From: an uncultured Treponema sp.
GTDB lineage: Bacteria > Spirochaetota > Spirochaetia > Treponematales > Treponemataceae
NCBI GenBank assembly: GCA_937902125.1
Contig: CALDIB010000080.1
Coordinates: forward strand, 1 to 45,464
Direction of reading: 5' to 3'
DNA: 45,464 nucleotides
The translations under genes were made by a program, and so were the position numbers. Position 1 is the stretch's first letter, and the number at the start of each line of letters is the position of its first letter. Of the stretch, positions 23,080-31,051 are shown piece by piece. A model generated the notes under the pieces. The model did no database searches and was not told where the DNA came from. It saw only the letters and a list, made by a program, of their open reading frames with translations.

Positions 23080-23609
23080 AATTCCTCTTTTGGCTCCTTT
23101 AGTTTTGAAAGTTTTTCCTCGCAAACCGCTTGCCCGGCCTTGTTTCCCAATTCCGAATAGGAGTCGCGCAAATTGTAAAGGGCGTCGTAATAATAGGGGT
23201 TGATTGAAACCGCGCGCTCAAAGGCTTCGGCGGCCATCTCGCATTCCTCTTGATTAAAAAAAATCACTCCCAGCGTGTTCCACAGGTGGGCGTTTACAGG
23301 ATTCATGTCCAGGCCGTTTTGACAGCAGTTTACGGCTTCCAAAAATTCCTTGCGCTCAAGGCAGACTATGGCAAGCTGCTCTATGCATTCCTCGTCGTAA
23401 GGATTGATGTTGTGGGCGGCGCTCAAGGCCCTTTTGGCTCCATGCAAGTCCCCTTGCTTTTGGTATGTGATTCCCAAATTGAACCAAAGCAAGTGGTTTT
23501 CCCTTTCGATTGTAATCGCCCTTTTGTAGCAGGCTATGGCTTCCGCGAAATTTCCGCGGGAAGTAAGCTCTATGGCTTGGTTGTTTAAAAAATCCGCCGA
23601 CTCAAGCAT
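23076..23609 (-). CDS. Tetratricopeptide-repeat protein
   Basis: The 177-residue soluble protein is made almost wholly of TPR helices. At least four repeats are visible: GNFAEAIACYKRAITIERE, HLLWFNLGITYQKQGDLHGA, AHLWNTLGVIFFNQEECEMA and AFERAVSINPYYYDALYNL. There is no signal peptide. TPRs mediate protein-protein contact, and the partner is not predictable. It lies 11 bases after the polyprenyl synthase gene and overlaps the RseC-like gene by ATGA, so the three form one minus-strand operon. Confidence 0.85.
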   Translation of the reverse strand: MLESADFLNNQAIELTSRGNFAEAIACYKRAITIERENHLLWFNLGITYQKQGDLHGAKRALSAAHNINPYDEECIEQLAIVCLERKEFLEAVNCCQNGLDMNPVNAHLWNTLGVIFFNQEECEMAAEAFERAVSINPYYYDALYNLRDSYSELGNKAGQAVCEEKLSKLKEPKEEL

Positions 23610-23620
23610 GTTTCCTCCCG

Positions 23621-24670
23621 CTAGCGCTGTATTTTTGAGAACAAGTCCAAAATCATTTGCTTTGCCCCAGAGCCATTATCTTGCAAAAGCGAAGTTAATT
23701 CAAGCGCCTTGTCTTTTGCCGTTTGGTTTCCAAAGTCGTAGGCTTCTTTTATGGAGCCTGAGCTTTCAAGAAGTTGAATCGCCTCTTGGATTGCGGGGCT
23801 TTGGATTCCCTCCTTTGCGGCGCGCTCAAAAAGGGCGGCGATTTTTTTCTTGTCCTCAGGGCGCTTTTGAACGTGCAGCAAAACGGGAAGGGATTTTTTT
23901 CCCTCAACTATGTCGTCGCCCTTGTTTTTTCCGGGATTGCCGCTGGAAATGTTTTGAACGTCGTCAAGGACTTGAAAGCCCATTCCAATTTTCGCGGCCA
24001 CAAGGCCAGCTTTTTCAATCAAATCGCGGCTCGCTCCAGCCGCCAAAAAGCCCAGCCGCGCCGCCATGCAAGAAAGGGTTCCTGTCTTTAGTTGAACCAT
24101 TTGCTTGTATTCTTGGACGCTGGGAAAGCAGTCGGCCTGCCTGTGCCACGCTATGTCCATGGCTTGGCCCAAGTGCAGGCGGCGCAATTCCATTTGGTAC
24201 AATTCATGGCAGGCAATTTTTTCCTCTTGAGGAATGTCGAGGGCGTTGACGCAAGAGGCGGCCTTAAAGTAAAGCCACGCGCCTGAGTTTAGGGCGGTGT
24301 CCAAGCCGTAGCTTATGTAGGCGCAAGGCTTTCCACGCCGCTCGCTGGCCCTGTCCTCTATGTCGTCGTGAATCAGGCTGGCCGTGTGGACAAATTCAAG
24401 CAAGGGGGACAAGGCCAGCGCGTTTTTTATCCGCCTTTCGTCCTTGGAGGCCATTTTTGCGCACAAGACCATAAAGACTGGCCGCCAGCGCTTTCCCCCT
24501 TGGCGAACCAAGTCTCTTGCGGGAGAGATTAGGCCCTCCAAGCCTTTTTTGTCTCCGATTTCTTCCACGGCAAAGTTTTCCATTAGCCAGCTTTTGGAAG
24601 GATTCTCCGGCAGCTCTTTTTTTAGCGTTTCTTCTATTGAATTTTTTATTTGTTCCACTGTGTCAAGCAT
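23621..24670 (-). CDS. Polyprenyl diphosphate synthase (trans-isoprenyl family)
   Basis: Adds isopentenyl units to an allylic diphosphate to make quinone side chains or undecaprenyl-type precursors. The 349-residue protein has GGKRWRP near residue 60, the first Asp-rich motif HDDIED (DDIED at 102-106, followed by RRGKP), KTGTL at about 195-199 and the second motif GFQVLDDVQN at about 231-240. The last Asp of the second motif is Asn (DDVQN for DDxxD). ATG 24670 is chosen: a consensus promoter ends six bases upstream, so longer starts are not transcribed. AGGAGA abuts the ATG, too close to act as a ribosome site. Confidence 0.88.
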   Translation of the reverse strand: MLDTVEQIKNSIEETLKKELPENPSKSWLMENFAVEEIGDKKGLEGLISPARDLVRQGGKRWRPVFMVLCAKMASKDERRIKNALALSPLLEFVHTASLIHDDIEDRASERRGKPCAYISYGLDTALNSGAWLYFKAASCVNALDIPQEEKIACHELYQMELRRLHLGQAMDIAWHRQADCFPSVQEYKQMVQLKTGTLSCMAARLGFLAAGASRDLIEKAGLVAAKIGMGFQVLDDVQNISSGNPGKNKGDDIVEGKKSLPVLLHVQKRPEDKKKIAALFERAAKEGIQSPAIQEAIQLLESSGSIKEAYDFGNQTAKDKALELTSLLQDNGSGAKQMILDLFSKIQR

Positions 24671-24676
24671 TCTCCT

Positions 24677-24704
24677 ATTATACAATAAAAAAAACTTATG
24701 TCAA
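24677..24704 (-). promoter_or_regulatory. Consensus promoter of the polyprenyl synthase operon, leaderless layout
   Basis: On the minus strand, a perfect TTGACA (24699-24704) and a perfect TATAAT (24677-24682) have a 16-base spacer. Six bases then lead to the ATG at 24670. It is the strongest promoter match in the window apart from that of rrn. Confidence 0.75.
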
Positions 24705-24793
24705 AGAAAAGATTGAACAGAAGCCGTTTTTGTGTTACCATTTTTGCGGCTTCTTTGTTTTTATTTTGACATCTTATTTTCTAGGAGACGGAT

Positions 24794-25396
24794 ATGAAAA
24801 AACTTTTTTTGGTTTTGGCGGCTCTGGCTTTCGCTTCTTCCCTTTTGGCGGCAAAGCCTAAGGTTAAGCGGGTTGACGCGGACAAGGTGATTGACTTGGA
24901 TGGATATTGGAACGACACGGACATTCGCTTGGTTTGCGAATCCCTTGTGAACGATTGCGTAAAATCGCCCCGCGTCTCAAAGTTTCAAAAAGAAAACGGC
25001 AGAATGCCTTTTGTCGTGGTTGGAAAGATAAAGAACGACTCCAGCGAAAGAATCGACACTTCGATTGTTGCAAAAAAGATGCAGACCGCCATTTTGAACA
25101 GCGGCGTTTTGGAATTTGTGGCCGACAATGACGAGCGTGACGATTTGCGCGGCGAAAAAGCCGACCAAGCCGAGCACGCCGAATACGGAACTGCCAAGGA
25201 AATTGACGCGGAAAAGGCCGCCGACTTTTTGATGTCAGGTTCCGTAAAGACGCAAGTTCAATCCGCCGGAAAATACACCGTCCGCTCTTACTTTGTTTAC
25301 GTGACTTTGACTGACATTCAGTCGAACAAAATCATTTGGCAGGGCGAGAATTCCGAAATCAAAAAGTACATTAAGAATCAAAAAGTCAAGCTTTAA
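24794..25396 (+). CDS. LpoB-like penicillin-binding protein activator
   Basis: The 200-residue secreted protein has a signal peptide (MKKLFLVLAALAFASSLLAA) with no lipobox cysteine, so it is probably periplasmic, unlike lipid-anchored LpoB. The mature part follows the LpoB/CsgG-like family: DGYWNDTDIRLVCESLV, VVVGKIKNDSSERIDTSIV, LEFVADNDERDDLR, AADFLMSGSVKTQ and IIWQGENSEIKKYI. LpoB proteins stimulate peptidoglycan synthases. GGAGA lies about seven bases before the ATG. A hairpin AGAAGCCG/CGGCTTCT (about 24719-24753) lies in the leader. Two envelope genes follow closely, and I recall this trio occurring together in other bacteria. Confidence 0.85.
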   Translation: MKKLFLVLAALAFASSLLAAKPKVKRVDADKVIDLDGYWNDTDIRLVCESLVNDCVKSPRVSKFQKENGRMPFVVVGKIKNDSSERIDTSIVAKKMQTAILNSGVLEFVADNDERDDLRGEKADQAEHAEYGTAKEIDAEKAADFLMSGSVKTQVQSAGKYTVRSYFVYVTLTDIQSNKIIWQGENSEIKKYIKNQKVKL

Positions 25397-25398
25397 CA

Positions 25399-26898
25399 AT
25401 GCAAAGGCGGGCCTTTTTCGCTCTTATTATTCTTCTTTCTCTCCTAACGCTCTTCTTTGAGTCTTGCGCCTCGACTCCAAAAGAGGGGGGAGAACTTTTG
25501 GAGCGGGAGGAAAAAAGCGAGTCCGCCGAAAAAAATAAAAAGGCCAAGAAAAAAAAAGTCGGCCGCGTGAAATTTAGCGACGAAAGCTACAACCAGGCCA
25601 TAAAGGACGCCGACTTTGACAAGGGCTTGGGGATGATAAAGGCTTTGGGAAGCAAGGCCAACATCGCCAAAATGATTGACGAGTCCCTGATTCTTTATAG
25701 GAGCGGCTATTGCGAGGAGGCAGACAAAAAATTTGAGGCGGCCACAAAGGCTTTGGACGACGCTTTCGCAAAGTCAATAATTCAAGGCGCGGCCACGACT
25801 TTGTTCAACGAAAACCTAAAGGTTTATAGCGGAACGTTATACGAGTTCTTGCTGGTGGACGCTTTCGCCGCCCTCAACGCCTACAAAATGGGCGACGTGG
25901 AGTTGGCCAACTCCTTGCTCACCCGCGTTTACGACAAGCAAAAAAAATATGTGTCCGATTACGGAGAGCTTGTCCTCAGAAGCGCCGAAAAGGACGAGGC
26001 GAGCGCGGACTCAAACGGGCAGAGCCAAGCCGACACCGAAGCCGCGCTTGCGATGATTGGCGTAAGTTTTCACATTCCCGGCGACATGCCAAAAAAGCTT
26101 ACGGCGGCGCAAATGGATTCCTTGATTTACAAGACGTCGCCAATGGCCGACTACCTGCAAATGGTTGTCGGCGCTCAAAATGGAAGCTATGTTGACGATT
26201 TTACCGTCCGCGAACTAAAGTCTCTTGTTCCCCAAATAGAAACCGACAGCGCCGACTTGCCTTACGCAAAGGGCAGGATAGAGGTTTTGGCCTTAACAGG
26301 AACCATCGCGCAGAGAAGCCAAAAGACGGAATGGTTTGTGTTTGACTTGCTCAATTACGGAGAGATTGTTTCAACCTATTGCGGATATCCCAACGCTCTT
26401 AAGTTCAAATATGTTTGGCCGGAATGCCTTCCGCAAAAAGACGTTGTGAGCGTTAAGCGTATTTACGCGCAAGGCGAGGGGCGGAGCCTTTCAAAGGAGC
26501 CTGTCTTGCTGGAGGATTTTGACAAGGCCGCCCGGAATGACGTGGCTCTAAAGGCGCGCAAGGCGGCTTGGCGCAGCGTTTGGAGGTCAACCAGCAAAAA
26601 AGCCGCCGGCTTGGCCGGCATTGTCGCCGCGGTAAAAAACGATCCCACCCAAGGCTTGGTTTCTGTTTTGGCGATTTTAGCGGGAGCGCAAGGCCTTAGG
26701 GCCATTGACTTGTCCGAGACGGCCGACATAAGGCAGGCCCAGGCCTTGCCAAGCAAGGCCTGGGCCGCGGGCTTTACCCTTGATCCTGGAACATACACAG
26801 TCACTGTTGAGTATTCCAACGGCAGCAAAGACATTATAGAAAACGTCAAGGTCGTTTCTAGGCGGCCGTCTCTTGTGGAGTCGATATGCGCGAAGTAG
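25399..26898 (+). CDS. COG3014-type lipoprotein of the LpoB cluster
   Basis: The 499-residue protein has a signal peptide with lipobox FESC followed by ASTP, a charged lysine/glutamate-rich linker (about 28-55), then a mostly helical region with TPR-like segments (LILYRSGYCEEADKKFEAA, ALNAYKMGDVELANSLLTR). A C-terminal part with VSVKRIYAQGEGR and WAAGFTLDPGTYTVTVEYSN follows. The order and content match COG3014 proteins that accompany LpoB and LPP20 genes. The role is unknown but presumably in the outer envelope. It begins two bases after the LpoB-like stop and overlaps the next gene by 13 bases. Confidence 0.75.
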   Translation: MQRRAFFALIILLSLLTLFFESCASTPKEGGELLEREEKSESAEKNKKAKKKKVGRVKFSDESYNQAIKDADFDKGLGMIKALGSKANIAKMIDESLILYRSGYCEEADKKFEAATKALDDAFAKSIIQGAATTLFNENLKVYSGTLYEFLLVDAFAALNAYKMGDVELANSLLTRVYDKQKKYVSDYGELVLRSAEKDEASADSNGQSQADTEAALAMIGVSFHIPGDMPKKLTAAQMDSLIYKTSPMADYLQMVVGAQNGSYVDDFTVRELKSLVPQIETDSADLPYAKGRIEVLALTGTIAQRSQKTEWFVFDLLNYGEIVSTYCGYPNALKFKYVWPECLPQKDVVSVKRIYAQGEGRSLSKEPVLLEDFDKAARNDVALKARKAAWRSVWRSTSKKAAGLAGIVAAVKNDPTQGLVSVLAILAGAQGLRAIDLSETADIRQAQALPSKAWAAGFTLDPGTYTVTVEYSNGSKDIIENVKVVSRRPSLVESICAK

Positions 26899-27953
26899 GA
26901 TTGAAATTTTTAGCCTTTTCTTTTCTTTTTCTTGCTCTTGTTTCCAGCCCGGCCTTCGCGGCTAAAAAGTCCAAAAAAAACAAGGCGGCAGAAAGCAATC
27001 AAGCCTCTGTCCGCCCGCCGGATTGGACGTTCGCAAAGCCCGCTGATTATCCCGAAAGCCGCTACATGACGGCCTCCGGCTCCTCTCAATTTCAAAAATC
27101 CGCCGACTCTGACGCGCTTTCAAATCTCGCCGCGATTTTCAGCCAAAAGGTTTCGTCAAACGCTTTGGCCAAGCGCAACTTGAGGCAGGATTCCGAGGAA
27201 AGCGCCTTAAAAGAATTTGCCTACGAGCAAAGCGTCGGAACCCGGGTTGACGAAAGCGAATTGATTGGAGTTGAAATAAAAGAGCGCTTTTTTGACGGAA
27301 AAAAATATTATTCCCTTGCGGTCATGGACAAAGTTGAGGCGGTAAAACTTTACAAGGGCGCGATTGAGGCCGGCAACGACGAAATCCAGCGACTTGAGTC
27401 TTTTTCGCAGGACGATAAAATTTCAATCGACCGCTTTGCCAACTTGTTTTTGGCGCAAAAAATCGCCGAAGAAAATTTAAGGCGCTTGGATCGGCTTTTT
27501 GTAATAAACGCGGACGAGGCCAGAAGCGTGGAGGCAAAGTCTCCTCAAGACTTGCGCTCAAAGAGAGTTTCCCTTGCCCGCCAAATTCCCATTTTTGTCC
27601 AGGTTTCAGGCGACCAAGACTCCATGGCTTATTCGTCCATTGTGGAGGCGCTTAATTCCTTTGGCTTTAGGGTTTCCCAAAATTCAGGGGAGCGCTATTC
27701 GCTTTTTGCGGATTTTTCAATTGAGCAAAAGCTTTCGGCCGACAAGGAGTCTTGGCAAACCTTTTACTCGCTTTCGTGCTCCTTGGACGACAAAAAAAAT
27801 TCCGCCGCCATTTGGTCGGAATCCGTAAAGGGCAGGATCTCCTCATTTAAAAAGGAGGACTCCCTTGACCGGGCCAAGGCGGCGATGGGAACAAAGGTCA
27901 AGGATTATATTTGCCAATCTTTTTCCGCCTTTTTGCTGGGCTCCAAAAAATGA
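26886..27953 (+). CDS. LPP20-family exported protein
   Basis: The 355-residue protein has a signal peptide (about residues 1-25, cleavage after AFA), a short basic linker, then the LPP20 signature region PDWTFAKPADYPESRYMTASGS with DALSNLAAIFSQKVSS and DGKKYYSLAVMDK. The C-terminal half (about 190-355) looks like a second domain with a beta-rich pattern. The ATG at 26886 overlaps the previous gene, with GTGGAG just ahead. It is the third member of the LpoB/COG3014/LPP20 unit. A weak terminator follows. Confidence 0.78.
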   Translation: MREVGLKFLAFSFLFLALVSSPAFAAKKSKKNKAAESNQASVRPPDWTFAKPADYPESRYMTASGSSQFQKSADSDALSNLAAIFSQKVSSNALAKRNLRQDSEESALKEFAYEQSVGTRVDESELIGVEIKERFFDGKKYYSLAVMDKVEAVKLYKGAIEAGNDEIQRLESFSQDDKISIDRFANLFLAQKIAEENLRRLDRLFVINADEARSVEAKSPQDLRSKRVSLARQIPIFVQVSGDQDSMAYSSIVEALNSFGFRVSQNSGERYSLFADFSIEQKLSADKESWQTFYSLSCSLDDKKNSAAIWSESVKGRISSFKKEDSLDRAKAAMGTKVKDYICQSFSAFLLGSKK

Positions 27954-27957
27954 CGGC

Positions 27958-27978
27958 AAGCCCGTTGGCGGCTTTTTT
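27958..27978 (+). terminator. Probable terminator of the LpoB cluster
   Basis: AAGCC (27958-27962) pairs with GGCTT (27970-27974), followed by T residues to 27978. The stem is short, so the call is moderate. Confidence 0.5.
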
Positions 27979-28020
27979 GCCCGCCTAAACTTTCGCCCGT
28001 AAATTGCCGAAAATCAATTT

Positions 28021-28617
28021 ATGAGCCAAAACAGTTACGAAAAGCCCGACTATTGGTCGCAAAAAGCCTTTTCCGAAGGCTATCCCGCGCGCTCGGTTTA
28101 CAAGCTTGAGGAAATCGACAAAAAGTTTTCATTCATCAAAAAAAATTCGACTGTATTGGACTTGGGAAGCGCTCCCGGAAGCTGGACGACTTTTTTATTG
28201 AGAAAACTGGAAGGCTCGGGCAAAGTGGTTTCCTGCGACTTGAATCCCCTTTCAAATTCCGTTCGCGGCGACAACCTTGTTTTTTTTCAGGGAGACTTGA
28301 ACTCCAAGGAAATCAGGGAAAAAATCAAGGCCCAAGGCCCTTACGACTTGGTTCTTTGCGACGCGGCTCCCCTTACAACTGGAAACCGTTTTGTTGACAC
28401 CGCCCGTTCCGAAGGCTTGGTCGAAATGGCCGTTTGGTACGCTCAAAACATGCTCAAAAGCGGCGGAAAATTTGCCGTCAAAATCTTTCAAAGCGGCGCC
28501 CAAGGGGAGATTTTAAAGAAAATGCGGGAGTTTTTTAAAAGCGCCAAGGGCTTCAAGCCTGAGGCCTGCCGAAAAGAAAGTTTTGAAACCTATTTGATTG
28601 GCATCGACAAAAAATAA
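28021..28617 (+). CDS. rlmE: 23S rRNA 2'-O-ribose methyltransferase RlmE (RrmJ/FtsJ)
   Basis: Methylates the 2'-O of U2552 (E. coli numbering) in the 23S A-loop. The 198-residue protein has the SAM motif VLDLGSAPGSWT and all four catalytic residues of the K-D-K-E set: Lys in SVYKLEEI, Asp in LCDAAP, Lys in FAVKIFQ and Glu in KESFETYLI. Length is typical. No Shine-Dalgarno is evident before the ATG, and the upstream region is short. A promoter for the next gene lies just past its stop codon. Confidence 0.94.
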   Translation: MSQNSYEKPDYWSQKAFSEGYPARSVYKLEEIDKKFSFIKKNSTVLDLGSAPGSWTTFLLRKLEGSGKVVSCDLNPLSNSVRGDNLVFFQGDLNSKEIREKIKAQGPYDLVLCDAAPLTTGNRFVDTARSEGLVEMAVWYAQNMLKSGGKFAVKIFQSGAQGEILKKMREFFKSAKGFKPEACRKESFETYLIGIDKK

Positions 28618-28619
28618 AC

Positions 28620-28648
28620 TTGAAAAAAAAAGAAGAATGAGGTATAAT
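28620..28648 (+). promoter_or_regulatory. Promoter of the LysM-M23 gene
   Basis: TTGAAA (28620-28625) and a perfect TATAAT (28643-28648) are spaced by 17 bases. Transcription would begin near 28655. That is downstream of ATG 28637 and just ahead of AAAGGT (28656-28660 region) and in-frame GTG codons at 28667/28670. Confidence 0.6.
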
Positions 28649-29635
28649 GTGCTTAAAGGTAAAATCGTTGTGTTTTTGAAGAACAATCTCTTGCAGCTAG
28701 GTCTCACTTTTTGCGTAGGCGCTTTTATCGCGGGAACCGCCGTATTTGTTGCCGGCAACGTTCCAAAAAACGGAAAGGGCGGCTATGAGTCGCCTGTCAT
28801 GCCCCAGTACAACGAGGAATATTCAAAAATCGAGGATGAAAGCAACGCCAGACTTTTGGCCGAAGCCGAGGCCGCCGAAAACCAAGACGAAAGCCTTAAG
28901 CCCCTCACATATTGGACATACAGAATCCGCTCCGGCGACATGATTGGCTTGATCGCCGAAAAATACGACATAAGCCAAGACACTTTGATTAGCGTGAACA
29001 ACATTCGGGCCAGCCGCCTGATTCAGCCGGGCCAATACATAAAAATTCCGTCGGAAGAAGGCATTCTTTACACCGTCAAAAAAGACGGAGAGACGCCGGC
29101 CACAATTTCGGAAAAATACGAAGTTGACGCGGTAAAATGCGCCTTTGTGAACAAGATGGAGCTTGACTCTCCGTTAAAGGCCGGCTCTTCGATTTTTGTG
29201 CCCGGCGCGGAAATGGATTCAATAACCTTGAGCGAGATTAACGGCGACTTGTTCAGAAAGCCCATTCACGGCTGGTATCGCCTTACTTCTTATTTTGGCT
29301 GGAGGCCCAGCCCCTTTACCGGAAGGCGAAGCTGGCACGGCGGCCTTGACATGGCTTGCCCCATGTGGACAAAAATTTACGCCGCCATGGACGGTCGGGT
29401 TGCCGAAACCGGATACAACAACACTTACGGAAACTATGTAATCATCAACCACGGAAACGGATACAAAACCTTGTATGGCCACATGGTTCGCATCGACTGC
29501 TCTAAAGGCCAGTGGGTGGGCACAAACACTGTCATAGGCCGCGTTGGAAGCACAGGCGCCAGCACCGGCCCTCACTGCCATTTTACCGTTTTCAAGCGGG
29601 GAAAGATGGTCAACCCCTTGAACTTATTGGGATAG
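28637..29635 (+). CDS. Membrane-anchored LysM-M23 peptidoglycan hydrolase
   Basis: The 332-residue protein has an N-terminal membrane helix (about 20-40, LGLTFCVGAFIAGTAVFVAG), a linker, a LysM repeat (about 92-135, YRIRSGDMIGLIAEKYDI), a second LysM-like segment (about 140-185) and a C-terminal M23 (LytM) domain. The zinc ligands are intact: H234, D238 (SWHGGLDMA) and H315 (GPHCHF, after H313), so endopeptidase activity is likely. Start is uncertain. ATG 28637 has only a weak AGAAGA ahead, while the promoter at 28620-28648 would start transcripts at about 28655, favouring GTG 28670 with AAAGGT ahead; both keep the membrane helix. The 3' end overlaps the converging anti-sigma gene by 12 bases. 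Confidence 0.9.
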   Translation: MRYNVLKGKIVVFLKNNLLQLGLTFCVGAFIAGTAVFVAGNVPKNGKGGYESPVMPQYNEEYSKIEDESNARLLAEAEAAENQDESLKPLTYWTYRIRSGDMIGLIAEKYDISQDTLISVNNIRASRLIQPGQYIKIPSEEGILYTVKKDGETPATISEKYEVDAVKCAFVNKMELDSPLKAGSSIFVPGAEMDSITLSEINGDLFRKPIHGWYRLTSYFGWRPSPFTGRRSWHGGLDMACPMWTKIYAAMDGRVAETGYNNTYGNYVIINHGNGYKTLYGHMVRIDCSKGQWVGTNTVIGRVGSTGASTGPHCHFTVFKRGKMVNPLNLLG

Positions 29636-30073
29636 CTTTGCGTTGATCAGTTTTACAAAAAAATCCATGTTGCTTCGGACAAAGAGGGCGCAGTAGGCGG
29701 TTATCAAGGCCGCAAGCTCAAGGTAAGTGTAAACCGTAAGAAAATGGTTGCTTCCGGGCTTTGCCAAAATGCTAAAGGCGATGAACAAAAGGACCATAAG
29801 GATTCCGCCGACAATCCACTTTGAAAGAGAAATTGGGTTTTTAAGCCCGCCGTCTTTTGAGCCGATTTTGTTCATTACGGCAAGAATCGCGGCGTCGTCA
29901 AGCGCTGTTTGCTTGAAGCCGTCCGGAGCGGAGGATTTTTCGGCCTGACGCAAAAGGCGGACTTGAGCCCGGCACTTTTTGCAGGCAAGCAGATGAATCG
30001 TTATTCCAAAGGGGATGCGCTCTCCCTTGTCCAAGCTCAAGTATTCTTCCATAACTTTGTCACAATTCTTCAT
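29624..30073 (-). CDS. Putative anti-sigma factor with zinc-finger HC2-like motif
   Basis: The 149-residue protein has CDKVMEEYLSLDKGE and then H-x-x-x-C-x-x-C (HLLACKKC) near residues 27-34, the ZAS/HC2 pattern of anti-sigma factors. Two membrane helices follow (about 86-106 and 115-135). The ATG at 30073 lies inside the sigma gene's last codons, a 14-base overlap that implies translational coupling and matched amounts. By position and motif it is the partner of the ECF sigma factor upstream. The signal it senses is unknown. Confidence 0.75.
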   Translation of the reverse strand: MKNCDKVMEEYLSLDKGERIPFGITIHLLACKKCRAQVRLLRQAEKSSAPDGFKQTALDDAAILAVMNKIGSKDGGLKNPISLSKWIVGGILMVLLFIAFSILAKPGSNHFLTVYTYLELAALITAYCALFVRSNMDFFVKLINAKLSQ

Positions 30074-30656
30074 CTTCCACCAATCCTTTTTCAAGTATTT
30101 TTTTCCGCAAGAGTTTTTTTGCCCTGAATATATGGGATTTTACGGTGTTTTCCGCAATTCCCGTAATGTCGCTGATTTCGGAGTAAGAGTTGTCGTAAAA
30201 GAAATACAGGTCAAGGACAATCTTGTATTTGTCCGGCAGCTCTTTTAGGGATTCTCTGACAGTTTCCATCGTGAGCGAGCGCAATTCCTTTTCTTCGGGA
30301 GTAAGGGCGTTGTCCGGCAGCAAGCTTTCGTCCGCGATGGAAATGTATTCAGGCCTTCTGTTGACCGCGTTCACCGCGGTGTTGTAGGCCATCCTTGTAA
30401 GCCATGTCGAAAAGAGGGATTCCCCTCTGAAAGTTCCAAGCTTTGTGTAAGCCTTGAAAAAAACGTCCTGGGCAAAGTCTTCCGTGTCGGCGTAATTTTT
30501 AAAGAAACTCATTCCCAAGGATTCAACGCGCTTTTTGTAAAGGGACATCAATTCGGCAAAGGCCGAAGTGTTTCCCGACAAAACTTCGCGAACAAGCTTT
30601 GAGTCTCTTTTGTATGCCGCCTCGCGCTCTTTGTCCGAGGAACGCTGTTTGCTCAT
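30060..30656 (-). CDS. ECF-type RNA polymerase sigma factor
   Basis: The 198-residue protein has region 2 (about 25-95, with FKNYADTEDFAQDVFFKAYTK and STWLTRMAYNTAVNAVNRR) and region 4 (about 135-188, LKELPDKYKIVLDLYFFYD, SYSEISDITGIAENTVKSHI). It is a group IV sigma factor, probably RpoE-like, controlling an envelope or stress regulon. A short charged N-terminal extension (about 20 residues) precedes region 2. Its ATG overlaps the stop of the membrane-protein gene (ATGA), and the anti-sigma gene follows with overlap. Confidence 0.92.
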   Translation of the reverse strand: MSKQRSSDKEREAAYKRDSKLVREVLSGNTSAFAELMSLYKKRVESLGMSFFKNYADTEDFAQDVFFKAYTKLGTFRGESLFSTWLTRMAYNTAVNAVNRRPEYISIADESLLPDNALTPEEKELRSLTMETVRESLKELPDKYKIVLDLYFFYDNSYSEISDITGIAENTVKSHIFRAKKLLRKKILEKGLVEDEEL

Positions 30657-31000
30657 TTTTTGTTGTGAAAGTCAGGATTGATTTTGTAAAAAATCAAGAG
30701 GCAGACGCCCACAGCAAGGGGCAAGAGGCCGCCCAGCAAGGCGTAGGAAAAGCCGTCTATCAAGGCGAACAAAAGGCTTAGGGTGATTCCAACTCCCACA
30801 AGCAAAAGGCCTGCCAAGAGGGAAAATGTCTTTAGGTCAAATTCCGGCGCCTTGTAAGAGCCGGTTCTTATTCTTAATTTTGTTTCATGGTGGGTCCACA
30901 AAAGATAGAAGAAAAGAATGACTCCTCCGATTGCGATTCCCACAATTGGAACTACGGCTATGACAACCTGCGCGCTTTGAGAAATGATTTCGGAATTCAT
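30653..31000 (-). CDS. Small membrane protein co-transcribed with the ECF sigma factor
   Basis: The 115-residue protein has three hydrophobic stretches (about 10-34, 59-80, 84-104) separated by a basic loop (HHETKLRIRTGSYKAPEFD). The short HHETKLRIR segment after the first helix resembles small DUF6249-type inner-membrane proteins, but I am not certain of the family. AAGGAGA lies before the ATG. It overlaps the sigma gene by four bases, so it likely belongs to the same stress-response unit. Confidence 0.7.
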   Translation of the reverse strand: MNSEIISQSAQVVIAVVPIVGIAIGGVILFFYLLWTHHETKLRIRTGSYKAPEFDLKTFSLLAGLLLVGVGITLSLLFALIDGFSYALLGGLLPLAVGVCLLIFYKINPDFHNKK

Positions 31001-31051
31001 GTTTGTCTCCTTGCAAAATAAGACACTTTTTTTATTTTTTTTGTTGCGCTT

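Noticed and set aside
24671..24676. AGGAGA before the polyprenyl synthase ATG as a Shine-Dalgarno
   Set aside because: It ends directly at the ATG and lies between the -10 box and the predicted start point, so it should not be in the mRNA.
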